Shown piece after piece: positions 49,255 to 57,600 of a stretch of DNA of 64,000 bases. Position numbers and translations under genes: made by a program. The DNA is from Limnohabitans planktonicus II-D5. Lineage in GTDB: Bacteria; Pseudomonadota; Gammaproteobacteria; Burkholderiales; Burkholderiaceae_C. The notes under the pieces were generated by a model that was given only the letters and a program-made list of their open reading frames with translations, had not been told where the DNA came from and ran no database searches. Every line of letters starts with the position of its first letter. The first letter of the stretch is position 1. Where the stretch lies: positions 1 through 64,000 of the forward strand of contig NZ_LFYT02000019.1 of assembly GCF_001270065.2 (NCBI RefSeq), read 5' to 3'.

Positions 49255-49893
49255 TCAGGCGCGCCAAGCGGGCAGTTGCCAGTTGCGCCAAAGTGCCAGT
49301 GCGCGCAAGCCCACGGTGACCAGCAGGCAGCCCAGCAGGGCCACCCAGCCAGGAGCGTCGGTGGACCAGAGGCCCACATATGTCCAGCCGCCCGCAAAGG
49401 CGCAGACCGCGTAGGGGCGGTGGTCCTTGAAGGTGGTGGGGATTTCGTTGCACACCATGTCGCGTAGCACACCGCCAAACACGCCCGTGATCAGGCCCAT
49501 GAGCACGGCGACCATCGGGGGCATGTTCACCTGCAGTGCGTGGTGCACGCCTGTGGCGGTGAACAGGCCCAGGCCCAGCGCGTCAGGCCAGAGGATCGCT
49601 TTTTCGGTGACTTCAAAATGGCGCTGGCGCATGAAGGCCATGGCCATCACACACAGGGCCAGCACCCCCCAGAGCATTTCGGTGTGTTGCACCCAAAAGA
49701 AGGGGCGCTGGTCGAGGAGCAAGTCGCGCAGCGTGCCGCCACCGAAAGCAGCCAAAAAAGCCACCACGCACACGCCCACGGCGTCCAGCCGCTTGCGCGC
49801 AGCTTCCATCAGACCGGAAAGCGCAAAGGCGGCGGTGGCTGACAACTCGACCAGCAGGCGAAGGGTGTCACCCCAGGATTGAATGGCGTACAT
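49255..49893 (-). CDS. UPF0126/TRIC-type (YicG-like) membrane protein
   Basis: 212 residues from ATG 49893 (MYAIQSWGDTLRLLVELSATAAFALSG). Two UPF0126 repeats are visible, each with the glycine-rich motif (AFLAAFGGGTLRDLLLD and GLITGVFGGVLRDMVCNEIP) that marks trimeric intracellular cation channel relatives. Seven membrane segments are expected. It may share a transcript with the EamA gene 20 bp downstream. Confidence 0.9.
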   Translation of the reverse strand: MYAIQSWGDTLRLLVELSATAAFALSGLMEAARKRLDAVGVCVVAFLAAFGGGTLRDLLLDQRPFFWVQHTEMLWGVLALCVMAMAFMRQRHFEVTEKAILWPDALGLGLFTATGVHHALQVNMPPMVAVLMGLITGVFGGVLRDMVCNEIPTTFKDHRPYAVCAFAGGWTYVGLWSTDAPGWVALLGCLLVTVGLRALALWRNWQLPAWRA

Positions 49894-50211
49894 GGCGGTG
49901 ATTATCGGGGGTGATGTCCAGGGCGGTGTCTGCATGCATGCAAGGGGGCATGTGCAGGTCGCAGGCTTCAGCCTCGACATGAGTCTGCCCCGAAGTCAGG
50001 CATGTGGGAGCTGAAGCTGCCGACCTACGGGGAGTTGGCAAGGGTTTGACTTCGTAGGTCGGTACTCGAAGAGTCCGACGCTGCATGTTGGGCACAAAGC
50101 GCTGGAAGCAGGCAAAGGAGGTCAATCAGGCCAAACCTCGGGGTCTGCGACCACCGACCTACGGGGAGTTGGCGAGGGTTTGCAGGTCGGCGGCTTCAGC
50201 CCCGACAGGGA
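49894..50211. repeat. Intergenic region with degenerate REP/BIME fragments
   Basis: 318 bp without a gene. Several REP-like pieces are present: the CCGACCTACGGGGAGTTGGC motif occurs twice (about 50020 and 50153), GTAGGTCGGTACTCGAAGAG near 50055, and GCAGGTCGGCGGCTTCAGCC near 50184. The fragments are related to the 90-bp units but lack the fixed element ends, so this is an older or differently built BIME. Confidence 0.7.
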
Positions 50212-51529
50212 TTAAAGCCAGACCTTTTGGTAGCGGCCTTGCGGGTCGTGGTCTTGTGTTTGCTTGGTGGGGTTAAAGCGCCGCCCCTGGCGCGGGTCGG
50301 TGCCCCGGCCGCTCACATACAGCCAGTTCCCCTGGTTGCTGTAGACATCAAAGTCCACCAGTTGCGATTCGAACCAGGCGGCGCCCGCACGCCAGTCGCA
50401 TGACAGGTCGTGCACCAGAAAGCTGGCCACGATTTGGCGCATGCGGTTGGAGGTGAAGCCTGTGGCCGCCAGCTCGCGCATGCCCGCGTCCACGATGGGC
50501 TCGCCGGTTTGGCCGCTGCACCAGCGCTGAAAGTCCTTGGGAAAGTGCGAGGGTTGTGGCAGGTTCGACAAGCCGCGTGCCGCATAGAGTTGCGGGCCGT
50601 GTTGCCGGTGCAGCATGCGGAAGTTGTCGCGCCACAGCAGTTCAAACCAGAGCCAATAGGTGCCGTCGTTGCTGCCATGCGTTTGCTCGTAGGCCTGCAG
50701 CGCTGCCCAGATGCGGCGGGCCGACACCGCGCCCGTAGCCAACCAAGGCGACCAGAGGCTGCTGGTGTGCTGGCCTTGCAAGGCGTTGCGGGTTTGTTTG
50801 TAGCGGTCGGGCCAAGGGGGTGTGAGGTAGCTGTGCAGATGGGCCAAAGCGCTGGCCTCGCCGCCCCGGTGGGGGGGCTTGTGTGTAAGGAAAGTTCGAA
50901 CGTGGGTGCGCATCGCCCTCGGTGTGGGCTTGCAGCAGCGTGAAGGCGTCTTCAGTCCAGCCGGGCAAGGCGGTCATGTTGTCACTCGGAGGCGCAGGCA
51001 GTTGGGTCAGGGCAGGCAGCGGTGCCAAGGGCTGGAGCCCCGCCGACTCGATGCGCTGGCGAAACTCGGTGAAGACCTGCGGCATGTCTTCGGTCGCAAA
51101 GGGCAGGGCGTCGGGTTCGATCAGGCTGGACTGCCACAGGGTTTTGACCGTGAGGCCCGCGTGGATCAGGGCTTGCACCTGCGCCTCTTCTTCGGGCGCG
51201 GCGATGTCTTCGCAAAACACGGTGTCGGCTTGCACCAGGCGAGCGCAGGCGGGCAGTACATCAGCCACAGGCCCGTGCAGCAAGACCAGTTGCTGGTTCA
51301 GTGATTGCAGCGAGGATTGCAGGGCTTGCAGCGTGTTGGCCACAAAGCGCCTGCGGTGCACGCCCATGCGGCGAAAGCCCCAGACGGTGGGCGCGTCTTG
51401 CACGGGTTCGTGCACATAGACCAGCAACAGGGCTTGACCATGCGCTTGGGCGTGGTCGATGGCTGGCTGGAGTGCGCGTTGGTCGTGCAAGCGCAAGTCG
51501 TTTCGAAACCAGAAAATGGTGCTGCGCAT
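50212..51529 (-). pseudogene. DASH-type cryptochrome, frameshifted at a C7 tract
   Basis: Two overlapping frames make one protein. The frame 51529-50642 starts MRSTIFWFRNDLRLHDQRAL (photolyase N-terminal domain) and loses similarity near 50880. The frame ending at 50212 continues with HRGGEASALAHLHSYL and the FAD domain: SSLWSPWLATGAVSARRIW, WFELLWRDNFRMLHRQ, NRMRQIVASFLVHDLSCDWRAGAAWFESQLVDFDVYSNQGNW and KQTQDHDPQGRY. The switch lies at seven C (minus strand; G7 at 50871-50877); six C would join them as TQAPHRGGE. The cause is either a disabling insertion, a sequencing error, or slippage. Intact, it would repair cyclobutane dimers in ssDNA or sense blue light. Confidence 0.85.
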
Positions 51530-51534
51530 GGTTT

Positions 51535-51800
51535 ATTGATCCGGCACGATGAAGTTTGAAATGTGTGAGAAATGTGATCTCGTAGGTCGGTACTGACAGA
51601 ATCCGACGTTTGCTGCTCCGGCACAGGCCCATATCGGGGTCTTCGACCGCCGACCTACAACATCAATGTTTAAGAAGTGTCATCTTGTAGGTCGGTACTC
51701 GCAGAGTCCGACGTTTGCCAGCTTCACACAGGCCCCTGTCGGGTTCTTCGACCGCCGACCTACAAGATCTTTGAGCATTGAAAAATTCACGGGCCGAATC
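51535..51800. repeat. Composite BIME element 3 (two diverged units, 266 bp)
   Basis: Left end ATTGATCCGGCAC begins 5 bp upstream of the Cry-DASH start codon. Right end GGGCCGAATC overlaps the stop codon of the next cryptochrome gene. Units near 51581 and 51687 are more diverged than those in elements 1 and 2, with an altered spacer between them. Confidence 0.85.
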
Positions 51801-53400
51801 AAAAAAAGTCAAAGCCCAGCTGGGCACTGGCTGGGGTGTTGGCTGAAGAGGACTTGGCAGACTTTCGGCGGTTGGTCTTGGGCGTGTCCGAGTCGCGTGT
51901 GAACACGTCGCGTTGCGCGCCGCTGCCATGTTTGCGCGAAGCGTGTTTCTCAACGATGGCTTTTTTGCCCGCTTTCACACCGGGCTCTGCCCGCCGGGCG
52001 TGCAGCGCGGCTTTGGAGTTGCGCGTGGCCTCGGCCAAGTCCACCACGGGCAGGGGAATGTCGGCGTCAGGCCCGCTGCCCACCGTCAGGCCGCAGTGGC
52101 GCTGCACCTCGGGGGGCATGAGCCAGGGCTCAAACAACCAGGTGTCGGGCACACGCCGCATGTGCGGCAGCCAGCGCCTAACAAAGATGCCTTTGGGGTC
52201 GTGGTCTTGCGCTTGTTTGATGGGGTTGTACACCCGCGTGGTGTTGATGCCGGTGGTGCCCGACTGCATTTGCAACTGGCTCCAGTGAATGCCGGGCTCG
52301 TAATCGAGAAACTGCGTGGCCAGCCAATGGCCCACGGGCCGCCAGTCGAGCCACAAGGGGTAGGCCGCCACCGACACCAGCATGGCCCGCATGCGAAAGT
52401 TGAGCCAGCCGGTTTCATAGAGCATGACCACACAAGCGTCCACCATGGGCCAGCCGGTGCGTGCCGAGGTCAGGGCCGCAAAGTGCGCATCGCTCCAGCC
52501 GTCTTCGCGCAGGCCGTCATAACCCCGGTGCATGTTGCGCCACTCGATTTCGGGCTCGCTTTCGAGCTTTTGGATGAAGTGGCAATGCCAATACAAGCGG
52601 CTGATGAAGCCGACCAGGCCCGCCCGGTGCCTGCCCGCTTGTGGCGGCAAAGCATCGAGCGCAGCCCGAGTGCTTTGCACCACTTCGCGCAGGCTGATGC
52701 AGCCCCAGGCCAAATAGGCCGAAATGCGCGAACAGGCTGTGGGCGAAGTCAGCGGCGAAGAGATGCCGCCTCGGTACGACAAAGCCCGTGCGTCCAAAAA
52801 ACTGTGCAAGGTCTCCAGACCCAAGCGACGTCCGCCGCGCTGGCGATCAGGTGGGTTGTGCTGCAGGCCGGGTGGTGGTGTCATCACTTCGGGACCAAAA
52901 TTTTCAGACGCGTGAAAAAAGTGCAACCTGGGCAAGACCGCGTGTGGCGCGGCCATGTGCGCTTCCCAGCGGGCTTGCCAGGTGTTGCGGCTTTTGAGGC
53001 GTCGCACCACGCCAAACTGAGGCAACTCGGTCCAGCCCACGCCAGCACTGCGGCACCACGCGCCCACTTGCAGATCGCGCTCGTAGGTGAAGGCGTTGCC
53101 GGTTTCTTGGTGCGCCACCAGTTCGGCAAACGGCGCTTGTGCGTGCAGGGCAGCCAGCACCTGCACCGCAGGCCCCACGCGCACTTGCAAGCTGCCGCCC
53201 AGCGCTTGCAGGTCCTGGTGCAGCTCGGTCAAAGATTCGCGCACGAATTCAAAGTGCTGCAGGGCCGCATCGGGCTGCGCCCACAGATCTGGCTCGACGA
53301 TGTAGAGGCACAGCACCGGTCCACGAGTTGCAGCGTGCGCAAGCGCCGCATGGTCGTGCAGGCGCAGGTCGCGCTTGAACCAGACGACGCGGTAAGTCAT
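51799..53400 (-). CDS. Cryptochrome/photolyase-family flavoprotein
   Basis: 533 residues. N-terminal alpha/beta domain begins VVWFKRDLRLHDHAALAHA. The FAD-binding helical domain has SRISAYLAWGCISLREV, GLVGFISRLYWHCHFIQKLE, TGWPMVDACVVMLYETGWLNFRMRAMLVS and WATQFLDYEPGIHW (printed HWLATQFLDYEPGIHW), followed by NPIKQAQDHDPKGIFVRRWLP. The C-terminal 90 residues are Lys/Ala-rich and variable (VEKHASRKHGSG). It is either a DNA photolyase or a signalling cryptochrome. Its start overlaps the stop of the small upstream gene by 4 bp. Confidence 0.9.
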   Translation of the reverse strand: MTYRVVWFKRDLRLHDHAALAHAATRGPVLCLYIVEPDLWAQPDAALQHFEFVRESLTELHQDLQALGGSLQVRVGPAVQVLAALHAQAPFAELVAHQETGNAFTYERDLQVGAWCRSAGVGWTELPQFGVVRRLKSRNTWQARWEAHMAAPHAVLPRLHFFHASENFGPEVMTPPPGLQHNPPDRQRGGRRLGLETLHSFLDARALSYRGGISSPLTSPTACSRISAYLAWGCISLREVVQSTRAALDALPPQAGRHRAGLVGFISRLYWHCHFIQKLESEPEIEWRNMHRGYDGLREDGWSDAHFAALTSARTGWPMVDACVVMLYETGWLNFRMRAMLVSVAAYPLWLDWRPVGHWLATQFLDYEPGIHWSQLQMQSGTTGINTTRVYNPIKQAQDHDPKGIFVRRWLPHMRRVPDTWLFEPWLMPPEVQRHCGLTVGSGPDADIPLPVVDLAEATRNSKAALHARRAEPGVKAGKKAIVEKHASRKHGSGAQRDVFTRDSDTPKTNRRKSAKSSSANTPASAQLGFDFF

Positions 53401-53960
53401 GGCCGTGTCCCCAAGGCTGAAACAGGCCCCAGTCTGCCCGGTCCTTGGCTGTAACGGGTGAGGTCAATCTCCAAGCAATCCAGCAGCGGTTCAGGCAATT
53501 CGGGGGCTTGCTGGCGCAGGTAACGGCGCACAAAGTCGGCAGCATGCCAGGGTGCGGTAGAGCCACTCCAGACGGCGCTGTCCTGGATGAGCCAAGCCCC
53601 GTTAACCTGTCGCAGCACCACGATGCTGGGGTTCAGCGTTTTGAACGCCACTTCGGCCATGACCCAGTCGCCTTGCGTTTGCACCTGCAAGAGCTCGGCT
53701 TGCAGGGAGTCGGGCAGGCTGTGCACTTGAATGGCTTGCAAAACAGCCCAAGCCGTGGCGCTGTTGATGGCTTGGGTGTGCACGGAGCGGCAATCTTGGC
53801 GCATCTGTCGCCAGCGCTCTGACAGCCAGCCCCGGGCGTCAAACAATCGGCCGCTGACTTGCAGCAAGCTTGAGCGGTCTTGGTGAACCCAGTCGATGTG
53901 GCTGTCCATGATCAGGAAGCCGAGGACCCCTGCAAGCGTGGCTGCGACGTGGCGTTTCAT
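53397..53960 (-). CDS. Hypothetical protein coupled to the cryptochrome gene
   Basis: 187 residues, not recognised. The N-terminus (MKRHVAATLAGVLGFLIMDS) may be a signal or anchor segment. Alternating hydrophobic strands in the middle (GDWVMAEVAFKTLNPSIVVLRQVNGAWLIQDSAVW) recall an NTF2-like fold, but this is a weak impression. The 4-bp ATGA overlap with the cryptochrome gene and 26-bp gap from the MerR gene upstream place it in a light-response operon. Confidence 0.65.
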   Translation of the reverse strand: MKRHVAATLAGVLGFLIMDSHIDWVHQDRSSLLQVSGRLFDARGWLSERWRQMRQDCRSVHTQAINSATAWAVLQAIQVHSLPDSLQAELLQVQTQGDWVMAEVAFKTLNPSIVVLRQVNGAWLIQDSAVWSGSTAPWHAADFVRRYLRQQAPELPEPLLDCLEIDLTRYSQGPGRLGPVSALGTRP

Positions 53961-53986
53961 GGGTTGCTGGGATGGTTTGGGTCAGA

Positions 53987-55000
53987 TCAAACGTCTTCTT
54001 GCAGAGAAATGCCTTCGTGCGTGGCCACCATTTGCAGCGCTTTTTCAAACATGTTGCGGGCAGTGGCGGCTATGGTGTTGAGTTGGGTGTGCAGTTCGGC
54101 GTCTTTGGCGCTCAGGTCCAGGCAGGCGCGGCTGTAGTCTTCGAATCGGGCGATCTGGCCCAGAAGTTCAGCCAGATGTCGGGGGCACTCACACAGCACC
54201 TGATTGGGGTTGTTGGCCACCCGCTGCAACACCGTGTCAGAAAATTGGCGTGGGGGAATGTGCTGGTTTTGCACCGTCCAGGTGGGGGGCTGCAGCGCAG
54301 GTCGGGTGCGCAGCAAGATGTCTGCCAGGGCCATGTCGTTCAGGGGGTCTTGGTACACGGTGTAGCCCGCATCGCGCAAGCTGGCCACGGCCTTGAGCTG
54401 TCCAAAGTTGTACAACACCAAGGTTTGCCGCGGCCCATGCAGTTGCGCCAAAGCCTGAATTTGTTGGGCTTGATGCTCATTCAAACCATTGAGCGACACC
54501 AGCAGCACATCAGGTGCCGGGCTGAGGCGGTCCGCATGGGCTTCGTCAAGGTGGGGCCACACTTTTTCGATGGGCAGGGCCTGACCCTGCCAAATGGCGC
54601 TGAACTGTGCAGACTGCAAGCGTTGCGCCAGTTGCAGCCCGATGACAGCCCATGTGCTGCTGAGGGGGGCTGCCAGTGCTGTGGGGGGGGCTTGTGTTGC
54701 AGCAATGCCCAGGCCTGTTTGCTGCAATTGCTGAAGTTGCGCCGTGGACAAGCCTGCAATCAGGCTGATGCCGTGCCCTTGGCTGCTGAGGGCTTTGAGC
54801 AATACGGCTTTGCGCAAATCGTCTTCGTTGTACAGCCTGTGTTGCCCATGCGTGGTGTGGGGCGAAAACGCGTGGTAGCGCGATTGCCAAATTCGCAAGG
54901 TGGGCACGGGAATGCCACTGAGCTTGGAGACCGCTCCAATGCGGTAGAGCGAAGGGCTTGGTGGCGAGCTTGTGTTCATTATTTGAGTAGGTTTTGACAT
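53987..55000 (-). CDS. MerR-family regulator with degenerate B12-binding-like C-terminal domain
   Basis: 337 residues from ATG 55000, or 330 from ATG 54979; the latter fits better if the direct repeat at 54988 is an operator, and no Shine-Dalgarno decides it. The N-terminal HTH is YRIGAVSKLSGIPVPTLRIWQSRYHAFSPHTTHGQHRLYNEDDLRKAVLLKAL, as in CarH/LitR-type light regulators. The C-terminal half has a Rossmann-like segment (PDVLLVSLNGLNEHQAQQIQAL, GPRQTLVLYNFGQL) where those proteins bind cobalamin, but the ExDxHxxG motif is absent. It heads the cryptochrome operon and probably controls it. Confidence 0.8.
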   Translation of the reverse strand: MSKPTQIMNTSSPPSPSLYRIGAVSKLSGIPVPTLRIWQSRYHAFSPHTTHGQHRLYNEDDLRKAVLLKALSSQGHGISLIAGLSTAQLQQLQQTGLGIAATQAPPTALAAPLSSTWAVIGLQLAQRLQSAQFSAIWQGQALPIEKVWPHLDEAHADRLSPAPDVLLVSLNGLNEHQAQQIQALAQLHGPRQTLVLYNFGQLKAVASLRDAGYTVYQDPLNDMALADILLRTRPALQPPTWTVQNQHIPPRQFSDTVLQRVANNPNQVLCECPRHLAELLGQIARFEDYSRACLDLSAKDAELHTQLNTIAATARNMFEKALQMVATHEGISLQEDV

Positions 55001-55021
55001 GCAATTCTAGGTTAAAACATG
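54988..55021. promoter_or_regulatory. Direct repeat between divergent MerR and Rrf2 genes
   Basis: TAGGTTTTGACATG (54988-55001) and TAGGTTAAAACATG (55008-55021) match at 11 of 14 positions with a 20-bp period, about two helical turns. Direct-repeat operators are used by CarH-like MerR regulators, so this may be the autoregulatory site. Confidence 0.45.
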
Positions 55022-55102
55022 GCTTCTGAAATATTTTTATAGATAATGAGTAGATTATTTCACTTTAAACAATACAATACCGACTCAACATTGGAGCGCC
55101 TC

Positions 55103-55597
55103 ATGATCCTGAAGAAAACAGCCAAAGCGGTCGATATTGCAGTTTTCATCACGGCTCGTGCGTCTTTGAACCCTGTGACCACGGAAGACATTGCATCGGG
55201 CTTGAGCTTGTCGTCCTCTTACACGGAATCCATCCTCAAAGACTTGCGCGAGGCCGGTTTGATCCGTGCGCACCGCGGTCCGGGTGGCGGTTACCAAATT
55301 CGTGGCAACCCCGAAGACATCTCGCTGTGGGATGTGGTCAAACATTTTGAAGAAGTGCACAGCTTTGACACCCTCTACCCCAAAGCCGATCACCCCATGA
55401 AGGGGCTTGAGGCGGCCATACAAGACCAATTGCGTGCCCTGCTTCAGGCCCAAACGCTGGCCGATGTGGCGGTGCCCATCCTGCCCAGTGGCGCCAAAGT
55501 CACGGCCATGCTTGGTCAATTCAGGCTCAAGCCATTGCCCCCGCCCATCATGCCCAAGGCACCCAACTCGGTGTTTCAACTGAGCATGATGCTTTGA
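55103..55597 (+). CDS. Rrf2-family transcriptional regulator lacking cluster cysteines
   Basis: 164 residues from ATG 55103 (GGAGCG upstream); a start at 55046 would add a non-family leader. Rrf2 wHTH: TTEDIASGLSLSSSYTESILKDLREAGLIRAHRGPGGGYQIRGNPEDISLWDVVKHFE. No Cys occurs anywhere in the protein, so it cannot hold the Fe-S cluster of IscR/NsrR and must sense another way or act constitutively. It diverges from the MerR gene and precedes a quinone-oxidoreductase gene that it may regulate. Confidence 0.88.
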   Translation: MILKKTAKAVDIAVFITARASLNPVTTEDIASGLSLSSSYTESILKDLREAGLIRAHRGPGGGYQIRGNPEDISLWDVVKHFEEVHSFDTLYPKADHPMKGLEAAIQDQLRALLQAQTLADVAVPILPSGAKVTAMLGQFRLKPLPPPIMPKAPNSVFQLSMML

Positions 55598-55648
55598 GAC
55601 TGTGTTCGCCTGGATCGTTTGGATTTGAATCTGGAAAGCAAACAGCTC

Positions 55649-56635
55649 ATGAAAGCAGCCTGGTACACACACAACGGAGAAGCCCAAGACGTGATGGTCG
55701 TGGGTGAATTGCCCACACCCCAGCCCGCAGCAGGAGAAGTGCTGGTGCGGCTGGTCACCTCCGGCGTGAACCCTTCGGATGTCAAATCGCGTCGCGCCAG
55801 GGCCTTGACCGATCCCTTGATCGTGCCGCACAGCGACGGTGCGGGCGTGATCGAGGCGGTGGGCGCTGGCGTGCCCGCTTCACGCGTGGGCGAACGTGTC
55901 TGGGTTTGGAACGGCCAATGGCAACGTCCACTGGGCACATGTGCCGAGTACATGGCCTTGCCGCAAGAGCAGGCCGTGCACCTGCCTGAGGGCACAGATT
56001 TTGCAGCGGGCGCCTGCATGGGCATTCCCGGGCTGACGGCGGTGCAGGCGGTGACACTGGCCGAGCGGCTGGCGGGCAATTTGCGCGGCCAGACGGTGCT
56101 GGTCACCGGTGCATCTTCGGCGGTGGGGCACTACATCACTCAAATGGTGACGCAAGCCGGTGGTCATGTGCTGGGCACGGTGGGCTCGCCTGCCAAGGCC
56201 CAGCATGCGCAAGCCGCTGGCATGCAGGAGGCCATTGATTACAAGAGCGAATCGGTGCCCGAACGGGTCAAGGCGCTGACGCGAGGCCGGGGCGCTTCGG
56301 TGATCATTGACATGGATTTTTCGACCACAGCCACATGGGCGGCTCAAGGGGCTTTGGCGCCGCACGGTCAAGTCGTTTGCTATGGCTCCAATGCGCTGGA
56401 TGTGTCCTTGCCATTTCGGCCATGGCTGTTTCAGTCGATGGGTGTCCAGTTCTTTTTGGTCTATGACTTGAGTCCCGCAGACCGCGCCGCAGCCTTGGCT
56501 CGGCTGACTGGCCTGCTTCAGGCGCAGTCATTGATTCACACCATCGGCGCGCGCTGCACCCTCGATCAGGTGGCTGATGCCCACCGCCAGGTCGAGGCGG
56601 GGCAGACACTGGGCAATGTGGTGATCGAGCTGTAA
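55649..56635 (+). CDS. Zinc-independent NADPH:quinone oxidoreductase (MDR family)
   Basis: 328 residues from ATG 55649 (MKAAWYTHNGEAQDVMVVGELP). GroES-like N-terminal domain, then a Rossmann domain with VLVTGASSAVGHYITQMVTQAGGHVLGTVGS (the motif of quinone-reductase-type MDRs). Structural-zinc cysteines are absent. Likely reduces quinones or enones with NADPH. It is 51 bp after the Rrf2 gene in the same direction. Confidence 0.87.
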   Translation: MKAAWYTHNGEAQDVMVVGELPTPQPAAGEVLVRLVTSGVNPSDVKSRRARALTDPLIVPHSDGAGVIEAVGAGVPASRVGERVWVWNGQWQRPLGTCAEYMALPQEQAVHLPEGTDFAAGACMGIPGLTAVQAVTLAERLAGNLRGQTVLVTGASSAVGHYITQMVTQAGGHVLGTVGSPAKAQHAQAAGMQEAIDYKSESVPERVKALTRGRGASVIIDMDFSTTATWAAQGALAPHGQVVCYGSNALDVSLPFRPWLFQSMGVQFFLVYDLSPADRAAALARLTGLLQAQSLIHTIGARCTLDQVADAHRQVEAGQTLGNVVIEL

Positions 56636-56757
56636 AAGTATGGCCTGTGCGCCTGAGCCCGTGCAAGCATGGACGTCATGAAAATTTCACACCAATGACT
56701 TTTGGATGTCATCGCCTCCTTGGATGATGGAAAGCTGGATCATCAGGAGAAGACGAC

Positions 56758-57600
56758 ATGAGAGAGTTACCCAATCCCACGTTCGCACTGTCCCCGGTCA
56801 GCTTGCCCAGGGGGTCACTTCATCCGGCGCAGCCCAACAGTGCTGTTGATTTCCTGCCTCGTCGCGCCAAAAGCGCTATTGAAGTCACTTGGGCAAAGCA
56901 TCAAGACGAAGTACGCGAGGCGCAGCGACTGAGGTTTGATATTTTTGGCACCGAGATGGGGGCGCGCTTGTCCAGCCATCTGCCCGGCCACGACATCGAC
57001 CTGTTCGATGATTTTTGTGAACACCTGCTGGTGCGTGAAACCGCGACGGGCATGGTGGTGGGCACCTACCGCGTGCTGACGCCTGCGCAAGCCAAGCGTG
57101 CGGGCAGCACCTACAGCGACACCGAGTTTGATCTGACCCGACTGCGTGACATGCGCAACCGCATGGTGGAGCTGGGGCGCAGCTGCGTCCATGCCGAGCA
57201 CCGCCAGGGCGGCGTGATCATGGCTTTGTGGGGCGCGCTGTTTGAATTCATGGACCGCAACCAACTGGACGTCATGATTGGCTGCGCCAGCATTCCCATG
57301 CTGCACAACGGGTTGGTCAGTGGCGACGCGGCAGCCAGCATTTGGCGTCAGTTGCGTGAAACCCATCTGGCCCCGATCCAGCACCATGTGCGCCCGCGCC
57401 TGCCTTTGCCTGTTGAAGAGTTGAATGCGCATCTCGACATCGAGCCTCCGGCACTCATCAAAGGCTATTTGCGACTGGGTGCCAAGGTGCTGGGCGCACC
57501 CGCCTGGGACCCGGACTTCAACACCGCCGATTTGCCCATGTTGATGCGTACGGCCGATTTGCCTGCCCGCTACCGCAAGCATTTCAAGTCAGCGGTGTGA
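56758..57600 (+). CDS. OlsB-type ornithine N-acyltransferase (GNAT-like)
   Basis: 280 residues. The core AQRLRFDIFGTEMGARLS, DDFCEHLLVRE, VVGTYRVLTPAQA and MVELGRSCVHAEHRQGGVIMALWGALFEFM is the OlsB/hemolysin-acyltransferase pattern: transfer of a 3-hydroxyacyl group from ACP to ornithine to make lyso-ornithine lipid. No olsA-type O-acyltransferase is adjacent. AGGAGA precedes the start. It is coupled to the LpxH-like gene, whose GTG start overlaps the stop codon. Confidence 0.85.
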   Translation: MRELPNPTFALSPVSLPRGSLHPAQPNSAVDFLPRRAKSAIEVTWAKHQDEVREAQRLRFDIFGTEMGARLSSHLPGHDIDLFDDFCEHLLVRETATGMVVGTYRVLTPAQAKRAGSTYSDTEFDLTRLRDMRNRMVELGRSCVHAEHRQGGVIMALWGALFEFMDRNQLDVMIGCASIPMLHNGLVSGDAAASIWRQLRETHLAPIQHHVRPRLPLPVEELNAHLDIEPPALIKGYLRLGAKVLGAPAWDPDFNTADLPMLMRTADLPARYRKHFKSAV

